Assembly (NCBI RefSeq): GCF_000003815.2 | Contig: NC_049979.1 | Coordinates: 6,044,165-6,103,119, forward strand | DNA: 58,955 nt | Direction of reading: 5' to 3' | Origin: Branchiostoma floridae | Taxonomy: Eukaryota > Chordata > Leptocardii > Amphioxiformes > Branchiostomatidae | In this document: positions 19,652 through 32,843 of the stretch, piece after piece | How the letters are laid out: each line of letters opens with the position of its first letter | Numbering within the stretch: the first letter of the stretch is position 1 | Translations under genes and position numbers: made by a program | Notes under the pieces: model-generated | What the model was told of the DNA's origin: nothing | The model's database searches: none | The model's input: only the letters and a program-made list of their open reading frames with translations

Positions 19652-20900
19652 GAGGAGGAAATTTTGAATAGATGAATTTGAACCACATGAATTCAGCTTT
19701 CACAAAGGATATTTGAAATTGTGCAAGAATGCCTGTACATAAGAATTAAGGTATCAATTCAACCTCCTTCAAATGATACAATAATGCCAGTCTTGTCTGC
19801 TAGCAGTTCATCCGCAAAGCAATTAGGGTCAATTGAACCAAGCTCTACAGACGGCTTGGCATGTATAGACAGAGACAGGAAAAGACCAATACTGGAAGTG
19901 CATCAAACAACATCAAAACCTCTTTAGTAACGCTGCCCAAATTACTTCACTGCTTTCTCCCACAAGTGTTACTTTTCCACAGCAGGTCCATAAAAAACAC
20001 TACAGCCCCCTGGTGCTGCATGAGGTGGGGGTGGGGGGTAATTACACTCTCCAAGCAGATACCGGGTAGGAAATCAGATACTTTCTGGGTTTTTTTGTGT
20101 GAAAGTACTCCTAAGCTGCCGTAATGTTGTCAGAAAACATTATGACAAACCTGGAGAATAAGTTGGAGTTTGAAAACCAATGGATTTAGTTTGGGGGTCA
20201 CATGAATGTTACACTTGCTGTGGACTGACTAACTACATTTGCATTCACCTTATTTTCGTAACTCTTCGTAAGTTACTATCTATATAAGGCCTGGTGGAGG
20301 CTACATGTACATCTGCTTGAAGATTAGTGATTTCATCACACATGAGAATCTCCCCGCCCCTCTGGCCCAACACTGATGCTTTTGTAATTGAGAAGACATC
20401 AGCTCAGCTGGCAGGGTCACGCCTCATTACTCCACATTAACTCCTCCTCTGTGCCCACACCAGAACTGATCATCTCCAGCCACTGATGTCATTATCCAGC
20501 AGCAGATTTATACAAGGTTTATCCAAACAAACAAAGGAATTCCCCTGACGAAAGGTATGAAGTCATTCCAGAAGAAGTGATGAAGTCACCCTGAAAGAAG
20601 GCATGGAAAGTCCCGATCTTCCCAGTGCAAATTTCTTTTCTTACCACTGTGCCAAAACTTTCAATCAAAGCTATGATATAAGAGGCTGGTTTAATGAGAA
20701 GAGCCACACATTCACACACATTTATTTATTTATTTTTTTTTTTGGAAAGCCTTTCCAAGGTATTTACAACATTAATGAGTTAACATCTACATGTATGGGT
20801 TTCTTTGAAGGTGCACACAATTCTTCTGTGCCATGTGACCTTGAAAACAGTGATTGCTCAGTCCTTGACAAACAGTCAAGTTGGAGTTGGACAGTTCAAC
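19652..20900. other. Unassigned non-coding stretch
   Basis: A single CTCTCCAAGCAGAT end at about 20047 may be a decayed MITE, and AGGCCTGGTGGAGGCTA at about 20288 matches the repeat at 28.2 and 38 kb. Otherwise nothing is recognised. Confidence 0.4.
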
Positions 20901-21490
20901 AGTCTACTTTTTGTGTTGTAAATTATAAACTTTACTCCAGAAAGATGTCGAGCAATAAAGATGAGCTTGAAAATAGTGCATGATGCCTTTTGAAGGACAG
21001 CTAATGATTGCTGGCAGTCAATCTACTCTAACCCTTTGTCCAGAAAATCAGATATAAACTAAAGCTTTTTAAGCAGACAAAAGTGGAGTTAATCTGATGT
21101 TCATAATCAGGGCTGCAGACAATAGGGAACCAAGGAACTGTATCAAGCACAAGGCCATAGTCCAAGACAGTCCAATGTTTGTGTTGTAAATTACAGTTCA
21201 AGCTTTAATTCATAATGATTTCTACCAATGAAGATGAGCTTAAAATACTGAATCAAATGCGCCTTTTGAAGGACAGTTGATTTCTGCTGGCAGTCAATCT
21301 AACGTTACTATAGCCCTTTCTCCAGAGAACCAGATATAAACAAATTTGATAAATGCAATTAAGCTTTTTAAACCATGTAGACAAAAGAGGAGTAAATTTG
21401 ATGTTCAGAATCAGGGCCACAGACGTTAGGGAACCAAGGGGCTGTATCAGGCACAAGGCCACTGTCCCTGCAAGAGCTGTAGTCCAGACT
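20901..21490. repeat. Two-unit tandem duplication of about 280-300 bp
   Basis: Both units contain TTTGTGTTGTAAATTA, AAAGATGAGCTT or GAAGATGAGCTT, CTTTTGAAGGACAG, GCTGGCAGTCAATCTA, CAGATATAAAC, TTTGATGTTCA or CTGATGTTCA, ATCAGGGC and GGGAACCAAGG. The units are diverged but collinear. Confidence 0.75.
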
Positions 21491-21580
21491 CTGGCAAGGA
21501 GCCAGGGTTTACAGATCTGTTCAAGGGTTGTCTAGGCTTGTCCTTGAACTTTAACAGGAATGAGGCGATGCTGGTAGTAA

Positions 21581-21748
21581 AGGTTCCTGTAAAGATGTTG
21601 GTAAACATTCCTGTAAAGATAATTTTAAAAATTTCTGTAAAGATGTTGGTATTAAAGTATTCCTGTAAAGTTGTTGGTAAACGTTGCTGTAAAGACGTTG
21701 GTAAAAGTTCCTGTAAAGATGTTGGTAAATAGTCCTGTAAAGATGCCG
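21581..21748. repeat. Minisatellite, about 24-30 bp unit TTCCTGTAAAGATGTTGGTAAA
   Basis: Seven variable copies of (T)CCTGTAAAGATGTTGGTAAA are seen. It directly follows the 20.9-21.5 kb duplication. Confidence 0.8.
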
Positions 21749-22009
21749 ATGGCACAGCTGGAGGAATTGTTTTGGCTGCTATGATTTATGCAATGGTAAA
21801 AGTTTAGCTAGGAAAATTATACAGACAGAAGATGGTCACTGATGGCTATACTGAATAAAAAAACACTTGGTAACTAATCCTTGTCAGGTTGCTGTCTACA
21901 GAAATGAGGCAGAGGTCATGATCACTGTGAGGGTCTGCATGGGGGGTTGACCATAAATTTAGGAGGCCAATGAATAATATATTGATACAAAATATATAAC
22001 CATCCATCT

Positions 22010-22095
22010 AGTGACGCTGAAGAAGGGTAACGGAAGTCACTCGAAACGTCCAAAAGTAAATCTCTGTGTTTGTTCCAGTTGTCCAGTCAATAATA
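22010..22095 (+). mobile_element. Retroposon 3'-end-like segment
   Basis: GACGCTGAAGAAGGGTAACGG...CACTCGAAACGTC is of the type seen at 3' ends of non-LTR and Penelope-like elements: a GAAGAAGG box, then a CGAAACGTC box. The same second box occurs in the retroposon pieces at 18.1 and 51.7 kb. No reverse transcriptase is adjacent. Confidence 0.35.
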
Positions 22096-22439
22096 ATAGC
22101 TTGCCATGCCTCATGGAAAGAGATGCATACCCTCACCCATGGCATAAGGCCAACAGGCCTTAGCAGTTTAATCCACACACTCTGACTTGTTATCAGCAAC
22201 TGAAACCTACACCAACATACACAACCCCACACCACAACACAGCCTCAGACAGGCTCCAATTCTCCCAGCTCAGCAGTTTCTGAGCCCTGGCTGCAGACGT
22301 CAAGCCTGGGGCAAAGTACCAACACAAGATAAGCAAACAGGCGCAGCGCACAGGCAGCCGTGTGTAGGCACTCGCCAGCCGAGCGTGCAGCCAGATGGTG
22401 AGGAGATTTCCTGATACATTGTTCTGCTGCCTGGCTGAT

Positions 22440-23240
22440 CGCCAAGTCTCCAGGACTGACAGGGGAAACGGGAGGTACTGCTGCCTCAAACTGCCACCTG
22501 TTGGATCAACCCTCCTTGGTACCTGTGTAGCAATGTGTATCTGCTTGATGCTGAGTGCATCTGGAGTTGATTATTAAAAACAATAAATGCAGGACCTCTC
22601 AGCCACCATCACTCAGTCTGGCCAGAAACTGAGCACTGTGTGGACTCTTATCTCTATAGCTAGCTCTCTCTCTCTCTCTCTCACATGTTGCAACACCTGT
22701 ACCAATGCAACACTGTAGTTCCCCAAGTCCCCAGGACTGACAGGGGATCGGCCCTCCTTGGTACGGGTACCAATGTAACACTCTAGCTGCCCTCCTTGGT
22801 ACGGGTACCAATGCAACACTGTAGTTCCCCAAGTCCCCAGGACTGACAGGGGAAGAAGGTGCCTCAGACAGACACCTGTTGGATCAACCCTCTTTTATAC
22901 ATGCACCAATACTCTAGTTCGCCAAGTCCTCAGGACTCAGTGACAGGGGAGTGTTGGATCGACACTGTTGGATAGACCCTCTTTTATACATGCACCAATA
23001 CTCTAGTTCGCCATTGAAGTCCTCAGGACTCACAAGGAAGTGAAGAGGTGCTGCCTCTCAAACAGCCACCTGTAGGATTGACCCTCCTTGGTACCTGTGA
23101 TGGACAGCCACTCCTTCTGGAGAATGGAGAGTCTGCCTGTACCAACACTATATAGTTCCCCAATTCCCAAGGACTGACAGGGGAGGGTGTGTGTGTTATG
23201 TGTGTCTCAAACAGCCACCTGTTGGATAATTGACCCTTTT
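22440..23240. repeat. Diverged tandem repeat with CCAGGACTGACAGGGGA landmarks
   Basis: The landmarks AAGTCCCCAGGACTGACAG, CAGCCACCTGTTGGAT, ACCCTC(C/T)TTGGTAC or ACCCTCTTTTATAC and ACCAATACTCTAGTTC recur in the same order about six times with variable spacing. A (CT)n run lies at about 22661-22682. Confidence 0.7.
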
Positions 23241-24590
23241 TTTTACACCATCACTCTTCCCCACCTGCATCTCAGGGGGACAACACTATGTTTTTAAGTC
23301 TGCACACCCCAACCTGTGTGTAGGTTGTCAGGGCTATAGAACATAGGGGCATATCCAGCATCTGTGCCATGTTTTTAATTGGGGTAAAACAAAATAAAAA
23401 AAAAAGAAGGAAAACTAGACAAGAGAGTCAAGAGATTTTTCCACTGTTTTCATTTTTGCATCTGTGCCCTCCCCACCAGCACCTCTCACACCTGCGGCAC
23501 ACTTGTACTGCTGAGATTGTGTACTCCTCACCTGCCCAACAGCCTGGCTGGAGCACCCTCCCAGCCAACTGTACAAACACACACCGCCAGGAGAACCGCT
23601 GAGCCAAGCACAACTCTCAGACTCTCTCAGGTTCCCTTTGTAGGGTGGACAGGGCAGTCACCAGCTCATTGTTTGGTAGTCCATGTTGATTTTCATTGTA
23701 CATGTACAATCAATCTTAAGCTTATGAAAACAAATTTTCATTAACTTTATGTAATGAAGTTCAGATTTTTGGGACGGATGGTGTGAAATTTTTGTCCGTC
23801 CCAAGAACTTGATGAGTCAAATTTCAGTCCCACGACGAAGGGACTGGTCCTGGAGAGATCAGCCCTGAGGGTGAATGCTTTTACTAAAGAAGTTTAGAAC
23901 TTGCCTGGTCACTGAGGAACAGATGCCCAGCACCAGGTAACTTCTCTCCCAGATTATGCCCCCATTCGGCCAACTTCTACTATTGACTATTTACCAAACA
24001 GACTGTCCTGAGAGGTCCTGCCAGGTTACAATACTCCATTTGGCCAATTTCTACTATTTACAAAACATAGTGTCCTGAGGAGTACAGCCAGGTTACCCTA
24101 CTCCCCACTGCCTCCTGTCTGGGGTTCCCATTAGCCCCCCTGGGAGACAGACTGGCAGGTCAAGTCTGGGGCAACAGTTTCAAAATAAACAACTCTTCAA
24201 ACAACGCCCCACTGGCTTCACAGTAAAGGTGCACTCTCACTGCACTTGCATCACATTTGCGTCACTATGGGGTTCAAAAGATACTCAACGAATTTCTGGG
24301 AAAGAACAAATTTTCTTACTTTTTGTGTACAAAATTTATTTTGTTGTCCTCTAAGCCATACATACTACACAACATCTAAATTTTAAGAAATCGGAGAAAA
24401 TAACAAAACAGTGACGCAGTGAACAACCCCCACAGTGACGCAAGCTTGACACAAGTGCGGTGAAAGTGCACCTGTACTTATCTAAAAAATTATACAAACT
24501 GTCAGAAAACAATACCAATTTGAAGTAGGAATAAAGATACAAGGGTTAATTGTTAGGATAGGCATAATTGATAGTAAAAGTTCTTCCTGG
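23241..24590. other. Unassigned stretch with two adjacent hairpins
   Basis: No gene is seen. TTGGGACGGA...TCCGTCCCAA (about 23769-23805) and CAGTCCC...GGGACTG (about 23826-23846) are neighbouring inverted repeats. Confidence 0.4.
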
Positions 24591-24809
24591 TAACGCTAGT
24601 TCACCTTTATCCGTAGGGTCACCTTTATCCGTTCCTTTTAAGAACAATGTATTTAGGGGTATTCAGTCGACAGATGGTGGTTTCAAACTGCAATATTTTG
24701 AAAATATGACAATTTGAAACTACCGTCCATCGACTTGATATCCTTGGATACCCTGTTTAGCAGCACAACGGATAAAGGCTACCCCACGGATAAAGGTGAA
24801 CTAACGTTA
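24591..24809. mobile_element. MITE, TTCACCTTTATCCG family
   Basis: The left TIR 24591-24619 (TAACGCTAGTTCACC...) and right TIR 24781-24809 match at 27 of 29 positions. The 219-bp interior has no coding. A second, apparently split copy lies at 30035-30147 plus 34193-34327. Confidence 0.85.
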
Positions 24810-26720
24810 CATGGTTTTCAAGAAAAGTACAACTGTCCACTCCAAAAACTGTAAATAAGTGTTCCTTCTTGTCAACTACTATCCAGTTTTATTTTGGCAA
24901 GACTGAACTTAAAGCCACGCCAAATTAATTTGTTGTTCCTATACCTTGAAAAAATTCTGAACTGGAAGAGCCACGTGAAAACAGTGGAGAGTCTAAATGC
25001 ATAGAGGAATATCTGCAACTTGGTTCACACATTTTCAGGGAATGAATTTAGTGACATTAAGATGCAAGATTTCCCCTCCAGCTATACATGTAAATCTTTT
25101 CTTAAAAATGTCTCAAGAACCAATGAAATAACTTGGCAAGGCCTTGTGCCAGGCTAGACAGTCAACACAGGGAGATTTGGGGAGACTACTGACTGGGGGA
25201 AAGTTCTATGCTATAATAGTTCCAAATAGATCCCCTCTTGGCTTCTGTCAATTATCCTGCGATCTGCCTCCAGTCAGCCATGTGTCACCATGTACCTGTG
25301 AGGGTCTGCATGCTCTTTTCCGTAAGGCATAGGCAGCCTATTTTTATTTCCCGTAACTCGAAGGGAAAACCATGTTATCTATGTAATTCTTACCGAGGCG
25401 ACCAAATTTAGCATAATTGCCTTCCTTGATTTAGCATAATACGAAGGGGGTTCGTCTAAATTCAGCGTAAATCTTTGTCAGGACCCCCCCAAGCAGACGC
25501 TCTACCTCTGGCGCCAGGGCCTGTGATTGGCTGCGGAGTCAAGGCCCTGCAGTCGCCTGGTGGTAATAGCAGCAGTGGCGGGTGTGTGGCAGGCACGTGT
25601 GCAAGGTGTGCCAAGGCTCACTGGATAGCCTCCGATCAGGTGTTGAGAAGCTGAGCTTGACAGGACATGTAAACTGACTTCAGCAGCATTGGGAACTATT
25701 CCCCAACTGCTGCCTAGTCTCCTAACCAATGCAAGTTCCACAACCAAAAGTCTACTCTGAGGTAAAACTAAGTGCTGAAAGTGTAGCAGCTTGACAGAAA
25801 TGGTTTAATATTGAAGTGTAAACATCAGGGCAATCTTGCACTTTTACTTTTAGGACACTGGGTTTAGTAGTTATCTGGCCAATGGTGGATTGTTTAAAAT
25901 GTTCCTCTCTCCATCAAATGTAATATTCGTTCATTCCTCCGTTCATTCATTCATTAATCCATTCATTCATTCATGTATTAATCTCTTCATTCATTCATTC
26001 ATTCATTCATTCATCTCATATTACACGCATCACTACCTAAAGCACACTTAAAAGTTTAGAGACACCATGACTTAAAATCCAATAAAGTGTGATACTTACT
26101 TACATTGCAACTAGAATATACAAAGCAATTAGAAATGTACAAAGCAATTAGGAAATGTACAAAGCAATTAGGAATTAGCAATTTATACATGGAAAATAAA
26201 AGGGTTTGCTCCTCTCTATACATTGCAATCTTATTTCCATTTACCTGTGAACTTACAGTTCCTAAATTCTTTTCTTGTGTTTCTCCAAATCAAAGGTAAT
26301 CGTTTGTTTGGACTGATAAGGTAAGCAGCATTGTGAACAATGTTATCTTGTTTTTCTCTCAAGAACAAAGAGGGAGGGAGCCCTTTTATGTCCGAGAACG
26401 ATTTAAGAAGCGGTGACTCACTGATTACACAAGGTTCTCTCTTTGATCGTCGTCACCACGGCAACGGGATAACACAGTCTGCTGGCTCCAGAACCATCAG
26501 CTGGAGGGAAACAATACAGGTCAGCAGTCTGGGCCACTCCAATTGGACTTGTTGTTCTTTATAGGTTAAAACATTACAAAGACCTACATTTGTACATGAA
26601 GACAGTCTAGAATGATAGGACATGATAGAAGTCTGCCTAAATTGGTACACACAGATTCAGCTATTGAAATTTTTTTCTCCCAACTCTTCACTTTCCTCTT
26701 CACCTCTATTTTTGTTTATG
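24810..26720. other. Unassigned non-coding stretch with an (ATTC)n microsatellite
   Basis: 25927-26015 is an imperfect (ATTC)n/(TTCA)n array. A short triplicated unit, TACAAAGCAATTAG(A/G)AA, lies near 26120-26175. The rest shows nothing recognisable. Confidence 0.5.
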
Positions 26721-26727
26721 TTCACAT

Positions 26728-26792
26728 TTGTTTATTCATGAGAAGCTCAAATAAGCTTGCAGGCCACTTTTCATTGAGGTCATGAGGGAGGT
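26728..26792 (-). repeat. Dispersed repeat segment shared with 52.5 kb
   Basis: On the minus strand it reads CCTCCCTCATGACCTCAATG then AAAAGTGGCCTGCA...TTTGAGCTTCTCATGAATAAAC, nearly identical to 52496-52558 on the plus strand. The AATAAAC ending suggests a retroposon 3' end. Confidence 0.6.
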
Positions 26793-26807
26793 AAGGGTCA
26801 GATAAAA

Positions 26808-26985
26808 TACAGTAGAAGCCAGTTAATTGCACAACGGATTAACACACACTTCTGTTAACTGCACGGAATCCCAAAATCCCAAACCAGTGCAGTCCAGCTA
26901 GATAACTTTGCATTATTGCACCAGCCGGATAATTGCATGAAATTGACTGGCAAATAGGCCGTGCAATTAAGTGGCTTCTACCGTA
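26808..26985. mobile_element. MITE, pogo/Tc1-mariner-like (TA flanks)
   Basis: CAGTAGAAGCCAGTTAATTG at 26810 and its inverted counterpart (CAATTAAGTGGCTTCTACCG, ending 26983) are flanked by TA on both sides. CAGTNGAANCC ends with TA duplication are typical of pogo-type elements. Confidence 0.75.
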
Positions 26986-28193
26986 TAGCAAAAATACAGA
27001 TAATATCATTTAAAGTCTTAAATCTACACACATATTACTACACAAACACATCCTTGGTACAAAACACAAAATAGATGTTGGCAACCATTAATTTAGGATA
27101 TCTGGTGACCAATGAAATGACTTAGTTTGGCCTGCCACACTCCAGTGGTTGACAGTTCCCGAGCTGACATGCCCCTACCATGTAAACCGCTCTGCTGGCC
27201 GTGCGGAACATTTATTGTTCCAACTTTGTTTATCCTGCCACGTGCGGCGGCACTTCGGCAAAAGGCGGGCGGCGCTCGCTGGCGGCAACTTTCAGGTGCA
27301 AATTTAGACAGTATCTAGATAAGGGCAGGGGTCTGTGTAAACTTCAAAGACCGTGTAAAAGGGAAGGGTAGCTAAGAAAACACTCCGACAAAGGATGCAA
27401 CTTTGTGAATGAGAAGGAATACCTTTCTTACCACACCAACAGGTCATTTCAATCATGCACCAAATGGCATTCTTGTTGCACTTGACAAAGGCACTGTACC
27501 TTGGCAACTTGCTAAAAAGCAGCATTTAACTTACGAGGACATTCTACATCAATTACCTCATTTTAGTTGCTATGTTACACAAAATGCATGCGGATTGTTA
27601 GAGTTACAACTTGTACCTTGGCCTTGGAATAAAAGGAACTGGAATTGACTGCTATCATTTTACCTGCTGACACAAACCTACCTCCCATAGTAGAGCCCCC
27701 ATGCTGAGATTAGACTGTTGAATTCCTGCCCAGATTGACCATTCACAAACTGATCCTGGTGATCCAAAAGCCAGACAGTCCATTATCACTTAGTTCAGGC
27801 ATGACAAAGCTCATATTATGGACAACAGCAAGTCATGTTGCTTTTGTCCTCCCTCAATCCCCTCTTTCAGACTTCTTTTGTGTTCATTGACTACATTTTA
27901 TCACATGGCCTATCACCCAAGGTGAAGTAAGAGATGTAGTCACTCAGGGTCTATAAACACTTTGTAATAGATAGAAGATGGGCGTGGCTTGATTATGGGA
28001 AAATAGGAGTTGCCCAACCCACAAGGAGGCTTGAGCCCCCTAGCGGATCTTTTGGAAATGCAGGAGTCTGTTTAGATTCAGACTTCTCAAAAGCGAATAA
28101 ATCAAGAAAGCATTGACGGATTGCCATGACTTTTAGTATGTTTCACACTATTTTTTTTGGTGCCAAAGTGTAACGTTACTGTCCATAACCTGC
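26986..28193. other. Unassigned non-coding stretch
   Basis: No gene, repeat array or inverted repeat is recognised. AGCGAATAAA at about 28094 resembles the retroposon tails seen elsewhere in the window. Confidence 0.4.
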
Positions 28194-28251
28194 TAGGAAG
28201 GCCTGGTGCAGGCTAGGCAGACAGAATGTAGCCTCCCGCCAGGCCTTCCTA
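28194..28251. mobile_element. Very short MITE/foldback, TAGGAAGGCCTGGTG ends
   Basis: The inverted arms 28194-28215 and 28229-28251 (TAGGAAGGCCTGGTGCAGGC against GCCTCCCGCCAGGCCTTCCTA) are separated by 13 bp. The arm sequence recurs as the core of the 38-kb minisatellite. Confidence 0.65.
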
Positions 28252-28791
28252 CGGGGTGCGGGCATCGTAGAATTCTGTGAAAAATCGGGAGATGGGCCAG
28301 AGGAGTCAGTCCATGCTTAGGTTCATGTTTCCTGTTAAGCCAACTCCTCTGGTACCAAAACTTCCCTGGCAAATCACTCTCCCTATAATAATAGCCAGCA
28401 TAGTCAGTCTGGTAGAGACTAGACATGAGAAGGGCCCACAGACACACAGGAGACACAGGAGTGCAGCCCTCAATGTTTGGTCAGAAGAACCAATTAGTAA
28501 CCCCATCTGGGGGCAGGAAGCCAAACAGTTTGTTCAGACCTTGTTTTGCCAGCCCCCAGGGTGTCAGGCAGCCTGAGAAACTGTAGCAACTGACAACAAA
28601 CCCTGAACATCTAGTTAGGGGGAGAGGTTTTAACTCAAGGAGTGTAAATATGCATATCTCTGTAGAACACTAGAGATTTGAAAAGTTCCTCCTGTACATA
28701 TGTTATGTAATGTGAGCAATACAAGCATTTAGTTTCCAGAGTAATGTTACAATGTTTTTTTTAATCTTTCCCAATAATGACAGGATTTCTA

Positions 28792-29213
28792 AAGCCCTGT
28801 TCCTCTCCATACACGCTCCATCCCCAGGATAATTAAAGCCCTGTCCCTCCCCACACACGCTCCATCACCAGGATAAGTAACGCCCTGTCCCTCCCCACAC
28901 ACGCTCCATCCCCAGGATAATTGAAGCCCTGTCCCTCCACACAGATGCAACATCCCCAGGATAACTAAAGCCCTGTCCCTCTCCACACATGCTCCATCCC
29001 CAGGATAACTAAAGCCCTGTCCCTCTTCAAACATACTCCGTCCCCAGGATAATTAAAGCCCTGTCCCTCTCCACACAGGCTCCATCCCCAGGATAATTGA
29101 AGCCCTGTCCCTCCCCACACATGCTCCATCCCCAGGATAATTAAGGCCCTGTCCCTCTCCACACACGCTCCATCCCCAGGATGATTAAAGCTCTGTCCCT
29201 CCCCACACATGCA
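28792..29213. repeat. Minisatellite, 44-bp unit, about 9.6 copies
   Basis: The unit is AAGCCCTGTCCCTC(T/C)CCACAC...CTCCATCCCCAGGATAATTA. The copies differ by a few substitutions. Because 44 is not a multiple of 3, open minus-strand frames here cycle through all frames, so it is not coding. Confidence 0.92.
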
Positions 29214-30034
29214 TCAGCTGAACCTACCCATGCAGGGAAACAGTCTGGAGTGAAAGTTTTGGCTGGAGGCCAAGTCAAACCCAAGTAACCACCACCCCAG
29301 CCAGTGAGTCTGCATGACACCTGTCACCTGAGAGTCACCTGAAGGACAGGTGAGACAGACAGGTGTCTCTGCTGTCTGCTTTCAGCAGGGGCTGAAGGTG
29401 ACACACGTGTCACAAGGTCAACCACAACATGGCCAAACAGGTACCAGTGCTGTCCTCCCTTTGACTCATGTAGGGGGCATCAACAAATGAACAATAATGG
29501 GGTAGATTATATAATGGGGATCATTTTCAAATTAAGAGTGTCAGTTTTGACACCTTGTCACGTTGTGACCTGGCAAGAGCCTTGCATGACAATGAGGTGA
29601 CCTTGGAACATGATTGAGTTAGAAGCTGGTGAGATTATTGTCCCTCTGTCAAACTACCAAGACAAATGGGGAAAGGAAAAGAATAGAAGGAACAAAATTG
29701 GGAAAGATTAGGCTTTAATGGTTGTTTTGAAAACCAGGACAAGTTCTGAGAGGTAGTGAGGCAAAGAGATGGCAATGACAAGAGACCTACAGTGGATGAC
29801 AGGACATCAGACTGGTTCTTTTACAGCCCAGATTCGCAGGGCAGAATTAAGAGTTTTCCCCTCAGGACTCTGATTTTGGCGCTGCAAACTGTTGACCCAA
29901 AGAAACTTTAAACTTTATACTTCTATTTCTCATATGAACAGACTAGGAAATTCAAGCTTCATACAGGAAACAGAGTCTTGAATTGTCTCCTCTCTGTGTT
30001 CAATTATTGTGAAAAAACTCAATTGGTTACTGAC
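29214..30034. other. Unassigned non-coding stretch
   Basis: CACCTG/CAGGTG motifs are dense around 29318-29450. No gene or element is recognised. Confidence 0.4.
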
Positions 30035-32796
30035 TTAACTTTCACCTTTATCCGTGGGGTAACGTATATTCGTTGGTTTAAAAAACAAGGTATTTATGAA
30101 TAACAAGGTGTCGGATGTTAGTAAACAAGAGCTTTTAAAAAAAGCTGGTCTTTCGCTTACTTATATTGTGTAAGTAAAACTTTTACCAGATGAGTTTCAG
30201 AACAGTTTCAATGGTATGAACTAGGGGTGGGTACTGGAACAGAAAATTCAGGTACAGGTACAAAGGATCAGGTGCAGGTCCGGACTTGATGGTCTGTGCA
30301 AACTTTTGAAGGGGCGATACTCAAAACAATTGTCCATTTCGCTACTAAGGAATTAGTGGAGTATCTGATTACCACTGGTGTTATAAAGTCCTATGTTCAT
30401 GTGAACAACACTTGTTCTGTACGTTGACGTACAAAGTTTATTCAATTTGTTCTCGTAATTTATTGCACCAGTAAGCCCTTAAACGTATAGATGCCTGCTG
30501 ATATAATGTGTTCATTTTCTAATTGGTGCAGCATCCAGTTTACTGATTTTTGTCAGGTCTGTGTCTGTTAATAAAATTGTACTTAATGAGTTTCAAAATG
30601 CAAATGCAGTTTCATTGTGGTATGTTGAAAGGAACGTTTCATTTCTTTTCGGAAAGCAAAATTATTGAGATTTTGATTCATTACGTCAGTGGTTATGGGC
30701 CACAAACTCACTCCATCGGGGTAGCTTGGAATCTTCTCATTTGAAATCAATTAGATAAAATATTAGTCAGTGTATTTTACATATATCAAAGAGGGATACA
30801 CTTTTGTTGAAGTTTCTTCCACGAAGATCCCTTGAAATTTCGAGTAGTAAGCAATTTTCCACATGCAACCGCCACCCACCCCACGTCAGATCTCTGCACA
30901 ATTCTGGATTTCATAGAGGTAATTCTCCACATCGTGACTTAGGCTCTGGGTCATTTCAACTTGAGAAGGATCAGAGGACTGATCGAAAGCGTCGGTATAT
31001 AAGCGCTTTATTTTGTGCACGGATATATGGTCCTAAAATTGTAACATCGTAATAACACATCAAAATCGCGACACCCCTTCCCAACATGCGACACTCCCTT
31101 GGGACAAAATGGTGGCGCCCATGGACGCCAACGAAAACAATATACTAGTAGGTTTTGTTATCGCAGGCCTGTAATAAATTGCTATTTGTTCCAACATATG
31201 CAACTATACAAAAGTAGTTGTCTATACATGCGACGTTCCGGGCGAGCTCTCTCCGGTCACCGACCTTCCAAAATTTCCACATGGCTGGGGAGGACGCGAG
31301 ACGCCGCCAGCGAGACCCCGACGGCTGTTTAATAACACCAAGGAGGTTAAAAAAGACCTCGTCAGAGAACTTGATGCTGTGCCTTTAGGAGATTCATAAA
31401 TAGAATAACTGACAAATTCAGTCGGTAACGATTTTTGTATGCAAAAAAAAAAAATCAAGTTTTATTTGACTCTTTTGACAGTAGACCTCCACAAAACTCA
31501 GTAGATACATTGTATATAGCTTTCACATCTTTCCTGTATGTACAATGCTCACAGTTCCCTACTCAAGTCAATCTATACACTGTCACCAGTCTTCACCAAA
31601 CACGATTAGAATGTGCTAAGATTCAGGATGGATGCTTTTTTTCCGTTCAATGAATGTTGATCAAAGGCAGATATTTCCTCATGATAGCCATCACTTGAGT
31701 TGTACAATGTAAAAGTGGAAAGGACATCATATTCTGACTGTATTTCTTCACTACCTGCTAGCAGAGAGACTGCACCAGTACACACTATGAACATGTACAG
31801 ACTCCAGATGTTACAGAAGGTATGAATCCTTTATAAGAATAAGGCGTACTAAAATTACATACCGGTAATTATAGGTTTGTTACAATGGCCATTTCTACAC
31901 CAAAATCTTACATCATGTCTGTCAACCCAGTTCACATGAGATGGAAACAATTGGAGATTTCTTTGATCCGACCTGGTCCTCCCCTCCCCCATCTAAGTTT
32001 GTGCTACTCAATATCACTAGTTCATGAAAGGACTTACTATACAATGGACTAGATATCCTTTACCATATGAGATGACCACAAGCTGACCAGTGTAAAAGCT
32101 ACAGGTGGTAAGTTTTTTGAAAGCCCATGTTCCCAAGTTTCTGAAGGATGTATAGTATCCTGTGTGGTAACCATGTGCTACCGCCCGACAACCATCTGTT
32201 TGAGATCCTTGAGGCTGTGTTCTCTGGCGACCTGCAGGGCGTGGTCCAAGGCATGGATCTGCACCAACAGCTTAGCTACCTGCTTAATGCTCTCTCTGTA
32301 AGGAAAGGGGATGCAAAAATGAGCGAGTTGTGGGGTAATCAAAATATGTTACAACTAGACACATGTTCGATGTAGACACAGGCTTTGTGGCACTGGAACT
32401 AACCTACTCACTGTAAAAACCGAAAACTCTCCTTGTTTTAAATATGAGGTTCAACAACCAAACCTCCAAACAACCAAACAATCAAACAATCAAACAAATA
32501 ATGATTCTCCAGAAATTTGGACTCCAGGTCAAATAGCAAATGTAACATAGCCAGACAATATAATTACTGTTGGTCACTTCTTTTGTGGCCAAGAGCATGT
32601 TATCATTTTATTTAGTTATGAAGTTTTCATAGCTTTAGAATGCTACAACAAATACTGTGGATATCCGCCAAATAATGTTAAATTTTGGACAACACTTACG
32701 ACATTTGTCAGTTTCTTAAAAACATGAAATCTGTAAAAACAGGTACAAATCAACATTTTACCCGTCATGCATATGGCGCATCTGAAGACTAAAAGC

Positions 32797-32843
32797 AAGG
32801 AGGTTAAAGAAGGACTAAAAGCAACGAGGTTAACCTCCTTGCT
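32797..32843. repeat. Inverted repeat AGCAAGGAGGTTAA...TTAACCTCCTTGCT
   Basis: A 14-bp perfect inverted repeat with a short spacer. The same AAGGAGGTTAA motif occurs alone at 31338 and inverted at 32994, so it may be the end of a small transposon family. Confidence 0.55.

Noticed and set aside
28792-29213. Possible CRISPR-like array
   Set aside because: The 44-bp units are contiguous without unique spacers and the genome is eukaryotic, so it is a minisatellite.
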